A stretch of DNA of 64,000 nucleotides from Alkalihalobacillus pseudalcaliphilus. Lineage in GTDB: Bacteria > Bacillota > Bacilli > Bacillales > Bacillaceae_D. Numbering within the stretch: the stretch's first letter is position 1; each line of letters starts with the position of its first letter. The stretch lies in NCBI GenBank assembly GCA_001038565.1, contig LFJO01000006.1, positions 505,527-569,526 on the forward strand, read 5' to 3'. Shown here piece by piece: positions 16,683 to 26,071 of the stretch. The notes under the pieces are model-generated. The model saw only the letters and a list, made by a program, of their open reading frames with translations, was not told the DNA's origin and did no database searches. Made by a program: the position numbers and the translations under genes.

Positions 16683-17209
16683 CGAAAATCCTCCTCCTTC
16701 CAACGTTCCTTAACCCATTTCCTTGCTCGGTATAACTTCGTTTCGATCGTCTTCACTTCTACCATCTGCTCCCTCGCAATTTCTTGATAGCTTTTTTCTT
16801 CTATGTAAAAAGCAACTAACACATTGCGGTAATTCTCTGGAACCGACTCCAGTTTTTCATGTAATAAACGCTTCGTTTCTTTTTTTAGAAGCTTCTCCTC
16901 TAATTCATTGGAAACACTCATGCCCTCCCAATTTTCGAGCGCTTCTTCATTTCGCCTTTTCTGTTTTCTTTTTTCATCTATCGCCATATTAACAGCAATC
17001 CTAGTAAGCCATGTTTTAAAACCGCGTGCTTCATACTGGGGGAGAGCATAGTAGACACGGACAAAAACATCTTGAGCTAAGTCCTCGGCATCCTTCACAT
17101 TTTTAACGATTGGTATTATCGTACGAATAACATGAACACGATACTGTTCAACAATTTCTTGAAAGGCTTTTTCGTCACCTTTTTGGGCTTTCATCACTAG
17201 CTCCTCCAT
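16679..17209 (-). CDS. ECF RNA polymerase sigma factor
   Basis: 176 aa from the ATG at 17209 (GGGGGAG upstream; the frame is open to 17257). Sigma region 2: DAEDLAQDVFVRVYYALPQYE...FKTWLTRIAVNMAIDEKRK. Sigma region 4: VPENYRNVLVAFYIEEKSYQEIA...TIETKLYRARKWVKERW. Typical ECF length, with no regions 1 or 3. It heads a four-gene operon with its anti-sigma factor and two membrane proteins. I cannot assign it to SigM, SigW or SigV; autoregulation is likely, but the promoter is not clear. Confidence 0.92.
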   Translation of the reverse strand: MEELVMKAQKGDEKAFQEIVEQYRVHVIRTIIPIVKNVKDAEDLAQDVFVRVYYALPQYEARGFKTWLTRIAVNMAIDEKRKQKRRNEEALENWEGMSVSNELEEKLLKKETKRLLHEKLESVPENYRNVLVAFYIEEKSYQEIAREQMVEVKTIETKLYRARKWVKERWKEEDFR

Positions 17210-17369
17210 GCCATTGCCACTCCCCCTTTCTGCTAGTCTACCTATTAGACGCGTCAACTTTAGAATCCCCTACACTTTTAAGAAAAAAATATGTAACTAT
17301 ATTATAGACTTACCAATCAGCTAACAATCAAATAAAATACCAATAATGATTTGCGGTCACAAATCATCA

Positions 17370-17655
17370 CCAACAAGAATGAGAGTGGTGTCTGGCATTT
17401 TAACTGGTGGAACTTCATTCAATTTGATTTTGTTCTTTTTCATTTTAAAAGAATAGTGTTGGATTGTTTTTTTGAACTAAAGAATTACTGTAACCCAGCG
17501 GACGAAAATATGCGGAGACTCCCGCGGGAAGTAGTGGCAGAGCTGAAATCCACTAGCGAAGCTAATTAGTTCAGTGCCACCCAGCAGGACGCGGAGCATA
17601 ATTTTCGGTAGCGACGAGTAACGCTCCATGTTCGCACCAACTTTCATATAAATTT
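17370..17655 (-). repeat. Family A repeat, copy 3 (with tail)
   Basis: Reads on the minus strand from TATGAAAGTTGG (17655) through the conserved hairpin (17534-17580; GTGGCACTGAA against TTTCAGCTCTGCCAC) to a tail matching the one after copy 4 (ATCCAACACTAT, TTTTAAAATGAAAAAGAACAAA, CCACCAGTTAAAA). The inner stem TAGC/GCTA here replaces TGGC/GCCA of copy 4, another compensatory change. Confidence 0.85.
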
Positions 17656-17729
17656 TCAAGATGCCTATTTACAATTCCATTACCACCCGTTATAATTATC
17701 AGAGTAATTTAAATTATCTAAGGAGGTCG

Positions 17730-17825
17730 ATGACTATGTTGAAGTTATTTACAACACAATCTGAACAACCAACAATTATATATGCATCGTTACCTGTCTT
17801 AGAGAAGGCCTATACCCTTTCATAG
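17730..17825 (+). CDS. Small ORF, 31 aa, unknown
   Basis: ATG at 17730 (or 17736) behind AAGGAGG encodes a 31-residue peptide, MTMLKLFTTQSEQPTIIYAS and eleven more residues. It has no signal peptide or TM helix and no recognised family. The strong ribosome binding site and the terminator 23 nt after the stop favour a real gene. Confidence 0.45.
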   Translation: MTMLKLFTTQSEQPTIIYASLPVLEKAYTLS

Positions 17826-17847
17826 GTTTTAATTATCTCTTATATCC

Positions 17848-17951
17848 AACCACAGGGGCGATCTCTGTGGTTTTTTGTATCCTTTTCCCCAAAGCCACAG
17901 ATCTGTTCTGTGGCTTTTTTCGTTGAACCCTCAGCTTAACTGCTGAGTTTT
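17848..17951 (+). terminator. Three tandem intrinsic terminators
   Basis: T1: CCACAG/CTGTGG plus TTTTTT (17848-17876). T2: AAGCCACAG/CTGTGGCTT plus TTTT (17891-17920). T3: CTCAGC/GCTGAG plus TTTT (17930-17951). T1 and T2 share the stem CCACAG/CTGTGG and may be a local duplication. Confidence 0.8.
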
Positions 17952-18020
17952 CATAAATAAATATTCTTTCCGTTTTAAAACAGGTAAAACAGTCAAAAAT
18001 GAAAAAGGAGGTCGTATGAA

Positions 18021-18080
18021 GTGTTTATGTTGGAAGTGATTTTATTAGACTGGTATGCAAAGGTGAAAGGGCACACCTGA
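18021..18080 (+). CDS. Very small ORF, 19 aa, unknown
   Basis: GTG at 18021 lies 9 nt after GGAGG and encodes 19 residues (MFMLEVILLDWYAKVKGHT), hydrophobic at the N-terminus. It ends 28 nt before the next small gene and may be a partner or a leader peptide of it. A seven-codon frame (ATG 18016) uses the same site but at poor spacing. Confidence 0.35.
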   Translation: MFMLEVILLDWYAKVKGHT

Positions 18081-18108
18081 AAGAGTAAGACAAAGGAGGT
18101 AGATACTC

Positions 18109-18249
18109 ATGACATTTCAATTTCTTATATTCACAATTACTGTTAAGAAGCGAGCTTATTCAGAAGCACAGCTTAAAGAATTTATTCGTCAAGAACAATT
18201 TGAACATGAACTCTCGCATCGACGAGCGAACATTCAGCTATATCGCTAA
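18109..18249 (+). CDS. YrzI-like small protein
   Basis: 46 aa, ATG behind AAAGGAGG. A hydrophobic N-terminus (FQFLIFTITVKKR) followed by a charged helix (SEAQLKEFIRQEQFEHEL) resembles the YrzI family of small Bacillus proteins, judged from memory of the pattern only. A very strong terminator follows. Function unknown. Confidence 0.55.
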   Translation: MTFQFLIFTITVKKRAYSEAQLKEFIRQEQFEHELSHRRANIQLYR

Positions 18250-18260
18250 AAACTAAGAAT

Positions 18261-18303
18261 AAAAGAGATAGTTAGTCCGAATTAGACTAACTATCTCTTT
18301 TTT
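18261..18303 (+). terminator. Strong terminator after the YrzI-like gene
   Basis: AAAAGAGATAGTTAGTC pairs with GACTAACTATCTCTTTT (17 bp, 7-nt loop). A-runs and T-runs on both sides make it usable from both strands. Confidence 0.9.
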
Positions 18304-18432
18304 CATGGATTCATCACAAGATTAGCCTTTAGAAAATATTCTAAAACCTATTTGCCTCTTGCATATAACGTTACGTTAGGCATTATGATGATTATAAATA
18401 CGACTATCAGAAGACTGACATTAGGGGGTATA

Positions 18433-18585
18433 ATGTTCATAGAGATTATATTGTTAATCCTCATGATGCTCCTCATTTCATATTGCATCAAGATTATTTT
18501 TAATCTTTTAGGCTATGACATACATTACATCGTCATATTTATACTATGTACATGTGTACATGTAATCACCTATTTTCTTGTATAA
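18433..18585 (+). CDS. Small hydrophobic membrane protein, 50 aa
   Basis: ATG at 18433 follows TTAGGGGG. Two hydrophobic segments (EIILLILMMLLISYCIKIIF and YIVIFILCTCVHVITYFL) span nearly the whole peptide. No family recognised. The longer frame from 18352 has no ribosome binding site. Confidence 0.4.
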   Translation: MFIEIILLILMMLLISYCIKIIFNLLGYDIHYIVIFILCTCVHVITYFLV

Positions 18586-18600
18586 TAGTAATAAACACAA

Positions 18601-18815
18601 AATAATCATGGCGAAGCCCCATTCACTTCGCCACCAACAAAGATGAAAGTAGTGGCGACTGTTTAAACTGTTGGCACGTTTACAACTCGATCATCATCAG
18701 GAGTCGGCCTGAATAAACAGGGAGCACTGTCCAACTAAGGTCATTGATCGCAAGATGGATGACCAGCTAACTTCATGGCACAAACTATCGCCCATAAGTA
18801 ACTTTCATACAAAAG
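18601..18815 (+). repeat. Dispersed repeat family B, longest copy
   Basis: The core at 18758-18793 (GACCAGCTAACTTCATGGCA then CAAACTATCGCCC) recurs on the minus strand at 56953-56989 and, diverged, at 61604-61638. The flanking text (CACCAACAAAGATGAAAGT, GCGACTGTTTAAACTGTTGGC) resembles the tail of family A, so the two may be parts of one composite element. Confidence 0.65.
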
Positions 18816-18826
18816 GAGATTGGTAA

Positions 18827-19903
18827 ATGCTCAACAAATTATGGTTTCAATTAGGAATAGGTATCCTTCTACTCACTTTTATTATTAAGAATTTTATTGA
18901 CATCCGTTGGTTATTTGATCCGATTTGGATTGTGATTACGACAATTCTAATACCTGTACTCTTAGCAGGACTGTTATTTTACATTACCGTACCACTCCAA
19001 AAATGGTTAGCTTTAAAAATGCCTCAATGGGCAAGTGCCTTATTAATCCTATTTTTTGTTATGGCATTGCTTGCAACAGGTCTCGTATTTATGCTTGAAC
19101 CACTCATCAATGAAGCCAACAAGCTTATTCAAAATGCTCCGGTGATTTTCCAGCAAATAGAAGAGCTTATTACTAGATATATTAACGGCGAGAACTATAT
19201 ACCTGTCCAATTAGAACAAACCGTAAATTCATTATTAGATAATGTAGAAAATATTTTAATTGTAAGCTCGAGTTATGTCATTTCCTTTTTAAGCGGAGCC
19301 GTTTCCACAACACTTACTTTGATATTAGTACCTTTTTTCTTTTTCTTTATGTTAAAAGACCATGATAAGTTCGCACCTGCTATCTATAATCTTTTCAAAG
19401 GTGACCTTAGAAAATGGGTAAAGAAATTATTAGAGGAAATTGACTTTACACTGAAAAGTTATGTTCAGGGGCAAGTTTTAGCTGCACTCATCTTAGCAAT
19501 ATTGTTATTTATTGGCTACACCGTTATCGGACTTGAATATGCTCTATTGCTTGCTTTATTAGCATTCTTATTAAATATGATTCCATTCCTTGGTCCTTGG
19601 TTAGCTTTTTTACCAGCCCTAACCATCGCTTTAATCCAAAGCCCCATCCTGATGATTTGGGTATCCGTTATCACGCTAGCCGTACAACAAGCAGAAAGTA
19701 ATCTTATCACACCAAATATTATGGGTAAAAAGCTTAGTGTTCACCCATTAACGGTTATTACCCTTGTCTTGGCAGCAGGTAATCTGGCTGGATTTATCGG
19801 GATGATTATCGCCATTCCTGGTTATGCCGTACTAAAAGTCATTGTCATTAACATTTACCAAATGCGTAACCCTATTAAAGACGGGCTCTTTAAAAACGTC
19901 TAG
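18827..19903 (+). CDS. AI-2E family transporter (PerM/YdbI-like permease)
   Basis: 358 aa, about eight TM helices with the family pattern: an N-terminal helix pair, a long soluble stretch (residues ~85-140), then FFFFFMLKDHDKF, and the C-terminal half with SYVQGQVLAALILAILLFIG and NMIPFLGPWLAFLPA. The family was named for AI-2 export, but members include Na+/H+ antiporters in haloalkaliphiles, so ion transport is equally possible here. AAAGGAG precedes the ATG. Monocistronic, with its own terminator. Confidence 0.88.
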   Translation: MLNKLWFQLGIGILLLTFIIKNFIDIRWLFDPIWIVITTILIPVLLAGLLFYITVPLQKWLALKMPQWASALLILFFVMALLATGLVFMLEPLINEANKLIQNAPVIFQQIEELITRYINGENYIPVQLEQTVNSLLDNVENILIVSSSYVISFLSGAVSTTLTLILVPFFFFFMLKDHDKFAPAIYNLFKGDLRKWVKKLLEEIDFTLKSYVQGQVLAALILAILLFIGYTVIGLEYALLLALLAFLLNMIPFLGPWLAFLPALTIALIQSPILMIWVSVITLAVQQAESNLITPNIMGKKLSVHPLTVITLVLAAGNLAGFIGMIIAIPGYAVLKVIVINIYQMRNPIKDGLFKNV

Positions 19904-19912
19904 TTACTAACT

Positions 19913-19957
19913 AAAAAAGACCGAATAAGTGATACATTCACTTATTCCGGTCTTTTT
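19913..19957. terminator. Bidirectional terminator between the AI-2E gene and gatB
   Basis: AAAAAAGACCGAATAAGTG pairs with CACTTATTCCGGTCTTTTT (one bulge), with A/T runs on both sides. It serves the two convergent genes, 9 nt after one stop and 5 nt after the other. Confidence 0.9.
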
Positions 19958-19962
19958 GTATT

Positions 19963-21393
19963 TTAACGCTTATTCATTTCCTCTAATAAAAGTTTATTGA
20001 CCATTGGTGGATTTGCTTTCCCTCTAGAAGCCTTCATAATTTGACCGACTAAAAATCCTAAAGCACGATCTTTTCCGTTCTTAAAGTCTTCAATGGATTG
20101 TTGGTTCTGATCGAGAACATCTGTCACCATTTTCAAAAGCTCACCCTCATCAGAAATTTGGACAAGTCCTTTTTCCTTCACAATCTCATCTGGGTCTCCG
20201 CCTTTTTCAATTAAATCCTTAAAGACCTTTTTCGCTATCTTAGATGAAATCGTCCCTTTCTGGATAAGGTCAATCATTTTCGCTAAGCCTTCAGGTGTTA
20301 AAGCGACATCCTTTAACTCTTTTTGCTCAGCATTTAAGTATGCAGAAACTTCACCCATTAACCAGTTAGAAGATAACTTAGCGTCACCGCCTTTAGCAAC
20401 TGTTTCCTCAAAGAAATCAGACATTTCTTTTGTTAACGTTAAAACCATTGCATCATAAGGTGGTAATCCCAACTCTTCCACATAACGAGCTTTTCTTGCA
20501 TCTGGTAGCTCAGGAATAGAAGCACGAACACGCTCTTTCCATTCATCGTCAATATGCAGAGCTACTAAGTCTGGCTCTGGGAAGTAACGGTAATCATCAG
20601 AACCTTCTTTAACTCGCATTAAGATCGTTTTACCTGTTGATTCATCAAAACGACGTGTTTCTTGCTCAATAATTCCACCAGATAAAAGCACTTGCTCTTG
20701 ACGCTTCTCCTCATACTCTAAGCCTTTTCGAACAAAGTTAAAGGAGTTTAGGTTTTTGAGCTCAGCTTTTGTACCAAATTTCTCTTGCCCAACCGGACGT
20801 AAAGAAATATTTGCATCACAACGTAAGGAACCTTCCTCCATTTTACAATCAGATACTCCAGCAAATTGAATAATCGCTTTTAACTTCTCAAGATACGCGT
20901 AGGCTTCTTCAGGTGTACGAATGTCTGGCTCAGAAACGATTTCTACTAGTGGTGTACCTTGACGGTTAAAGTCCACTAATGAGTAACCATTTCCAGAGTG
21001 GGTTAATTTACCGGCATCTTCTTCTAAATGAAGGCGAGTAATTCCTATTTTTTTCTTTTTACCACCAACTTCAATTTCAATCCAACCGTTCTCACCAATC
21101 GGTTTATCAAATTGAGAAATTTGGTAGGCTTTCGGGTTATCCGGATAAAAATAGTTTTTACGGTCAAATTTCGTATCCGTAGCAATTTCACAATTTAATG
21201 CCATTGCTGCTTTCATTCCAAATTCAACCGCTGCTTTATTTAGCACAGGTAAAACACCAGGATATCCTAAATCAATCACACTCGTATTCGCATTCGGCTC
21301 AGCTCCAAAGTGATTTGGGCTCGCTGAAAATATTTTTGATTCTGTTTTTAATTCGACGTGAACCTCAAGTCCAATAATCGTTTCGAAATTCAT
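19963..21393 (-). CDS. gatB: Aspartyl/glutamyl-tRNA amidotransferase subunit B
   Basis: 476 aa. GatB binds the mischarged Glu-tRNA(Gln) (or Asp-tRNA(Asn)), activates the acyl group with ATP and receives ammonia from GatA. N-terminal catalytic cradle: [59 protein letters not shown]. The C-terminal YqeY-like tail domain ends in [26 protein letters not shown] precedes the ATG. Last gene of gatCAB, 15 nt after gatA. Bacillaceae lack GlnRS, so this complex is essential. Confidence 0.97.
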   Translation of the reverse strand: MNFETIIGLEVHVELKTESKIFSASPNHFGAEPNANTSVIDLGYPGVLPVLNKAAVEFGMKAAMALNCEIATDTKFDRKNYFYPDNPKAYQISQFDKPIGENGWIEIEVGGKKKKIGITRLHLEEDAGKLTHSGNGYSLVDFNRQGTPLVEIVSEPDIRTPEEAYAYLEKLKAIIQFAGVSDCKMEEGSLRCDANISLRPVGQEKFGTKAELKNLNSFNFVRKGLEYEEKRQEQVLLSGGIIEQETRRFDESTGKTILMRVKEGSDDYRYFPEPDLVALHIDDEWKERVRASIPELPDARKARYVEELGLPPYDAMVLTLTKEMSDFFEETVAKGGDAKLSSNWLMGEVSAYLNAEQKELKDVALTPEGLAKMIDLIQKGTISSKIAKKVFKDLIEKGGDPDEIVKEKGLVQISDEGELLKMVTDVLDQNQQSIEDFKNGKDRALGFLVGQIMKASRGKANPPMVNKLLLEEMNKR

Positions 21394-21408
21394 AGTTAAC
21401 TCCCCTCC

Positions 21409-22866
21409 TTACAGTTCCGGCTTTTGTTTATGGTGATCCGTTGCTTTTTCATAAGCGTTGGCAACACGGTAAATCGTTGCTTCATCAAAGTGTTTGCCGA
21501 TGATTTGTAGACCTAAAGGAAGACCATCCTTAAAGCCACATGGTACAGATATTCCTGGTACACCAGCAAGGTTAACTGGGATGGTCAAAATATCATTGGC
21601 ATACATCGTCATCGGATCCTTCGTTTTTTCACCGACTTTAAATGAAGTAGTTGGTGTCGTTGGCCCTAAAATAACATCATAATCTTTGAAGATATTCTCA
21701 AAGTCTTGCTTAATTAAGGTACGAACCTTTTGAGCTTTTTTATAATAAGCATCATAGTAACCAGAACTTAAAGCAAACGTTCCTAACATAATACGACGCT
21801 TGACCTCATCGCCGAATCCTTCTGCGCGTGTCTTCTTATACATATCAAGCAGGTTCTCTGCATCCTCAGAACGATAGCCGTAACGAACACCATCAAATCG
21901 AGATAAGTTCGCAGAAGCCTCAGATGAAGAAATTAGATAATACGTTGCCAGAGCGTATTTAGAATGTGGCAAGGAAACCTCTTCCCATGTTGCCCCTTCA
22001 CGCTCTAAGATTTTAAGCGCCTCTCGTACTGAGTCAGCCACTTCAGGATCAACACCATCACCTAAATACTCTCTAGGTACAGCCACCTTAAGACCTTTTA
22101 CTCCTTGCTCCAGCTTTTCCGTAAAGTTTGGCACATCTACATGAGCTGATGTAGAATCCATAGGATCAAGACCTGAAATCGCTTGTAATAGATAAGCATT
22201 ATCAGCAACATTTGTTGTAATAGGGCCGATTTGATCTAAAGATGAGGCAAAAGCAACTAATCCATAACGAGAAACACGACCGTATGTTGGTTTTAAACCA
22301 ACAACACCACAATAAGCAGCTGGCTGACGAATTGAGCCTCCTGTATCAGAACCAAGCGAGAATGGGACTTCACCAGCGGCTACAGCTGCAGCTGAACCAC
22401 CACTTGATCCACCTGGAACATAATCTAAATTCCACGGGTTTTTTGTAATATGTATGGCTGAGTTTTCATTTGAAGAACCCATCGCAAATTCATCCATATT
22501 AAGTTTACCAATTGTTACCGCTTCTGCTTCTTGCAGTTTTTGTACAACGGTTGCATCATAAATCGGATTAAAGTTCTCAAGGATTTTACTTGAGCACGTT
22601 GTCCGCAAATTTTTCGTGACGATATTATCCTTCACTCCGATTGGCATTCCAAAAAGTGTTCCAAATGAACGATCCGTTCCTAATGCTTCATCTAATTCGG
22701 CTGCATAGGTACGAGCCTTCTCTTCATCTAAAGTAACAAAAGCCTTGACTCTATCTTCTACCTCAGCAATTCGTTTATATGATTGGTCAATGAGGTCAGA
22801 AACCTTCAGCTCTTTTTTCTGAAGCTTACTGTGAAGCTCTGACATCGGTAAATCAAATAATGACAT
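21409..22866 (-). CDS. gatA: Aspartyl/glutamyl-tRNA amidotransferase subunit A
   Basis: 485 aa, amidase-signature enzyme that releases ammonia from glutamine for GatB. The catalytic triad is visible: Lys in PIGVKDNI, cis-Ser in [14 protein letters not shown], and nucleophile Ser in [15 protein letters not shown]. The length is normal for the family. ATG behind AGGAGGG. Middle gene of gatCAB. Confidence 0.97.
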   Translation of the reverse strand: MSLFDLPMSELHSKLQKKELKVSDLIDQSYKRIAEVEDRVKAFVTLDEEKARTYAAELDEALGTDRSFGTLFGMPIGVKDNIVTKNLRTTCSSKILENFNPIYDATVVQKLQEAEAVTIGKLNMDEFAMGSSNENSAIHITKNPWNLDYVPGGSSGGSAAAVAAGEVPFSLGSDTGGSIRQPAAYCGVVGLKPTYGRVSRYGLVAFASSLDQIGPITTNVADNAYLLQAISGLDPMDSTSAHVDVPNFTEKLEQGVKGLKVAVPREYLGDGVDPEVADSVREALKILEREGATWEEVSLPHSKYALATYYLISSSEASANLSRFDGVRYGYRSEDAENLLDMYKKTRAEGFGDEVKRRIMLGTFALSSGYYDAYYKKAQKVRTLIKQDFENIFKDYDVILGPTTPTTSFKVGEKTKDPMTMYANDILTIPVNLAGVPGISVPCGFKDGLPLGLQIIGKHFDEATIYRVANAYEKATDHHKQKPEL

Positions 22867-22883
22867 GTGGGCCTACCCTCCTA

Positions 22884-23174
22884 TTAATCTAAAATTGATG
22901 GTACTTTAACTTGTCCATCTTCATGATCTGGTGCATTCTTTAAGACATCTTCAACCGGTAAGCCTTCGTTTGGCTTGTCTTCACGTAACACATTGGTCAT
23001 ATTTAATACATGTGTAGTTGGTTCGATATTCTCTGTGTCAAGCTCATTTAACTGTTCCGCAAAAGAGATAATATTACCCAACTGTTCGGCAAACATTTCT
23101 GCTTCATCTTCTGTAATCGCAAGGCGTGCTAAATGGGCTACATGCTTAACTTGATCCTTCGAAATTTGAGACAT
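22884..23174 (-). CDS. gatC: Aspartyl/glutamyl-tRNA amidotransferase subunit C
   Basis: 96 aa from the ATG at 23174 (GGGGTG 10 nt upstream; the frame opens at GTG 23183). [22 protein letters not shown] is the typical N-terminal helix pair; the C-terminus ends in VPSILD. GatC belts GatA and GatB together. It heads the operon; the promoter must lie in the 23.18-23.3 kb stretch, but no clear boxes were seen. Confidence 0.95.
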   Translation of the reverse strand: MSQISKDQVKHVAHLARLAITEDEAEMFAEQLGNIISFAEQLNELDTENIEPTTHVLNMTNVLREDKPNEGLPVEDVLKNAPDHEDGQVKVPSILD

Positions 23175-23319
23175 TTTCTCCACTCACCCCTTCATTTTCG
23201 TTCATCTTGACAATATTATTAATGATACCAAATTACCGTTCGATAGGCAACAAAACCCCTGAGTGGAGTAGGATTTCAGTTTCGACCACACGGGCGTTTG
23301 TTTTGACTCTTTTAGTGCT

Positions 23320-23510
23320 GCGTATTTTGTTTTGCTCCGCATTGAAGCCAAACTTTCTTCTCCCATTGCGGTGTATTTTGTTTTGCTTCGCATTGAAGCC
23401 AAACTTTCTTCTCTCATTGCTGCGTATTTTGTTTTACTCGGCATTGAAGCCAAACTTTCTTCTCTCATTGCTGCGTATTTTGTTTTACTCGGCATCGGGC
23501 TCCGTTTTTC
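23320..23510 (+). repeat. 51-bp tandem repeat, family M3 (first locus)
   Basis: About 3.6 copies of a 51-bp unit with the text CATTGAAGCCAAACTTTCTT, CTCATTGCTGCGTATTTTG and TTTTACTCGG. Because 51 is divisible by three, several frames stay open through the array; none has a ribosome binding site. A diverged relative is at 38.37-38.56 kb. Confidence 0.85.
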
Positions 23511-23607
23511 TACCTTGTGTTGTATCCCATTATCTATACACCTAATAACAAAGGTACTAACTTTATCCGACTTAATTTCAGCCTAAGCATTGTTTCCTCT
23601 TTCTATT

Positions 23608-23659
23608 GAAAAAAGCCTGTCACATGCTAAGTTCTTTCCAAACAGCATGTAACAGGCAT
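23608..23659 (-). terminator. Terminator of the symporter gene
   Basis: On the minus strand TGCCTGTTACATGCT pairs with AGCATGTGACAGGC (one mismatch), followed by six T's, 12 nt past the stop. Confidence 0.9.
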
Positions 23660-23670
23660 ATTAGACATTT

Positions 23671-25215
23671 TTATCTTAATTCATCTGATAATTTTTTTAC
23701 AGCATCGTATTCTTCTTGTATTTCTTGAGAAGGCTCTTTCCCTAATAAACTAACAAGAATAGCCGACAGTCCCGCTAAAATGAAGCCTGGGATAATTTCA
23801 TAAAGTCCAAAAATTGATATCGAAGCAAAGGTCGCTTCCGTCATCCCGAACCACCCAAGAATTACTTCAAGTTCTGCCCAAATGATTACAGTTAAACCAC
23901 CAACAATCATACCAGTAAGGGCACCATTTCGCGTCATGCCCTTCCAGAATAACGCTAACAACAATACAGGGCCAAATGCAGAACCAAAACCAGCCCAAGC
24001 ATAACTTACAAGTTCTAGTACCGAACTATCTGGGTTATAAGCGAGTAACACAGCGATAACGGCAATTAACAAGACACCGATACGACCTACCCACATTAAT
24101 TCCTTTTGTGAAGCATTTTTTCTTATAAATGGCTTATAAAAGTCTTCTGCCAAAGCACTTGACGAAACAAGGAGCTGAGAGTCAATCGTACTCATAATAG
24201 CGGAAAGAATTGCTGCGATCAAGAAGCCTGCTACCCATTCATTCATTAATAACTGAGTAAATAAAATAAACACGGTTTCGTGTTGATTTTCAGGTAATGG
24301 CTGGCCTGCAGGTCCAAATTCTGAGAAGTAAGCTAAGCCGGTTAAACCAGTAAACACCGCACCAAATAGTGAAAGAATCATCCAAGTCATTCCGATAGCT
24401 TGTGCTTTTGGAATTTCTTTCGTCGATTTAACAGCCATAAAACGTGTGATAATGTGCGGTTGTCCAAAGTAACCTAATCCCCACGCAAGTAAAGATATAA
24501 TAGCAATAAATCCAACTCCTTGGAACGCATCTAAATAGGCAGTGTCTAATGAACCGATCGCTTGAACCGTTTCATTCCAGCCACCAATTTCCGTAATCGC
24601 TACAACAGGTACGATAACAAGCGCTAAAAACATTAATGTTCCTTGGAATAAATCAGACCAGCTAACTGCTAAAAACCCGCCGATAAATGTATAGGAAACA
24701 ATAACGAGTGCCCCAATCCATAATGCCTGTGTATATGACATGCCGAAAGATGATTGGAATAATAACGCACCACCAACTAGCCCTGATGAAGAATAAAACG
24801 TAAAAAAGACTAAGATAATAATCGCTGAAATCACTCGTAACGCCTTTGAGTCATCTCGGAAGCGATTCTCAAAAAAGTCAGGTAAAGTAATTGAGTCATT
24901 CGCTTTTTCCGTATAAAGTCTTAATCTTTTTGCAAGAAACTGCCAATTTAAATACGCACCAATGGCTAACCCGACAGCGAGCCAAATTTCATTCATCCCG
25001 CCAAGGTATATAGCTCCAGGTAATCCTAGTAGTAACCAGCTACTCATGTCAGAAGCCCCAGCACTTAATGCCGCTGTCCCGCCTCCAAGCTTTCTACCAC
25101 CTAATACATAATCAGATAAGTCCTTCGTTTTAAAATAAGCATATAAACCAAATGCTAATAGCACTATCATGTAAAAAATAAAAGTTATAAATGTTGCTGT
25201 ACTAATGGTCCCCAT
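23671..25215 (-). CDS. putP: Sodium/proline symporter (PutP/OpuE)
   Basis: 514 aa, sodium:solute symporter family with 13 TM helices expected. Diagnostic text: DLSDYVLGGRKLGGGTAALSAGASDMSSWLL, with the Na+-binding serines, followed by GLPGAIYLGG; GYFGQPHIITRFMAVKS; and AILSAIMSTIDSQLLVSSSALAED. In B. subtilis the gene at this place is opuE, used for proline uptake as an osmoprotectant, so it may serve that role. A 34-aa membrane ORF ends 1 nt before its ATG and is probably co-translated. Confidence 0.93.
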   Translation of the reverse strand: MGTISTATFITFIFYMIVLLAFGLYAYFKTKDLSDYVLGGRKLGGGTAALSAGASDMSSWLLLGLPGAIYLGGMNEIWLAVGLAIGAYLNWQFLAKRLRLYTEKANDSITLPDFFENRFRDDSKALRVISAIIILVFFTFYSSSGLVGGALLFQSSFGMSYTQALWIGALVIVSYTFIGGFLAVSWSDLFQGTLMFLALVIVPVVAITEIGGWNETVQAIGSLDTAYLDAFQGVGFIAIISLLAWGLGYFGQPHIITRFMAVKSTKEIPKAQAIGMTWMILSLFGAVFTGLTGLAYFSEFGPAGQPLPENQHETVFILFTQLLMNEWVAGFLIAAILSAIMSTIDSQLLVSSSALAEDFYKPFIRKNASQKELMWVGRIGVLLIAVIAVLLAYNPDSSVLELVSYAWAGFGSAFGPVLLLALFWKGMTRNGALTGMIVGGLTVIIWAELEVILGWFGMTEATFASISIFGLYEIIPGFILAGLSAILVSLLGKEPSQEIQEEYDAVKKLSDELR

Positions 25216-25216
25216 G

Positions 25217-25321
25217 TTATTCTCCCCTCTTCATAATCCATCTAACAATTGATAAAACAATAATGAGTGGCATTGGAATTAATAATAGTAGCCACGTTGC
25301 TGTTGTAAATGTGTACTCCAT
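25217..25321 (-). CDS. Small membrane protein upstream of the symporter (34 aa)
   Basis: ATG at 25321 behind GAGGAGGTG. One hydrophobic helix (WLLLLIPMPLIIVLSIVRWI) follows MEYTFTTAT and ends in KRGE. The stop is separated from the symporter ATG by 1 nt, so the symporter's ribosome binding site (GAGGGGAG) lies inside this ORF. Such tiny ORFs are known ahead of several sodium:solute symporters as small accessory proteins. Existence is likely; the role is inferred. Confidence 0.6.
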   Translation of the reverse strand: MEYTFTTATWLLLLIPMPLIIVLSIVRWIMKRGE

Positions 25322-25639
25322 TCAAGCACCTCCTCATACAATCTTTATACAACGTCTATGCATACCCATTTTCTTAGCTATTGAAACTTTTATTTCAAAC
25401 AGCTAAAAATACAAGAATTATCATAACACACATATATTATTTGAACATTCTTTTTATTTTAAAAATATAACAAGCATGAATAATTATGCATGAAATAAGC
25501 CTTATATCATCTCCTGAGTAATATATCGCATATATATTCATTAAAAAAAATGAAAATAAATTATTAGAATAGTGTGTCTTTAAGGTAGTTTTGAATGAAG
25601 GTTGATGATGCTGATTAGAGTGGTGCTCTACTTGTCACC
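25322..25639. other. AT-rich intergenic region upstream of the symporter operon
   Basis: Very AT-rich, no ORF. It must carry the promoter for the small ORF and putP on the minus strand, but no pair of boxes stands out among many TATA-like stretches. Confidence 0.4.
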
Positions 25640-26035
25640 CCAGTTCTTTGCTCGGGCTTTCTTCCTCTTTTTCCGATCGCAACCCCGCGATTCCGCGTTT
25701 GCTCGGGCTTTCTCCTCTTTTTTTCGCCTGCAACCCCGCGATTCCGCGTTTGCTCGGGCTTTCTTCCTTTTTTTCCGCCCGCAACCCCGCGATTCCTCGT
25801 TTACTCGGGCCTTCTCCTCTTTTTTTCGCATGCAACCCCGCGGTTCCGCGTTTGCTCGGGCTTTCTTCCTCTTTTTCCGATCGCAACCCCGCGATTCCAC
25901 GTTTACTCGGGCTTTCTCCTCTTTTTTTCGCATGCAACCCCGCGATTCCTCGTTTGCTCGGGCTTTCTTCCTTTTTTTCCCCCCGCAACCCCGCGATTCC
26001 GCGTTTGCTCGGGCTTTCTCCTCTTTTTCTGCTTT
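25640..26035 (+). repeat. 51-bp tandem repeat, family M2 (first locus)
   Basis: About 7.5 copies of a unit with GCTCGGGCTTTCT, a T-rich stretch and GCAACCCCGCGATTCCGCG. Two variants alternate (cgatcgcaac or cgcccgcaac against cgcatgcaac or cgcctgcaac), giving a 102-bp higher-order period. Open frames of 117-156 codons run through it on both strands only because 51 is divisible by three. The same unit forms the larger array at 41.4-42.15 kb. Confidence 0.92.
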
Positions 26036-26071
26036 TTCATCATTTCCCATTCCTTTAAGCATCATTCAATA

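Noticed and set aside
17477-17659. Frames through the family A repeats (also at 9543, 31440 and 61250)
   Set aside because: Only the GC-rich repeat keeps them open; peptides are not alike in frame between copies and lack ribosome binding sites.
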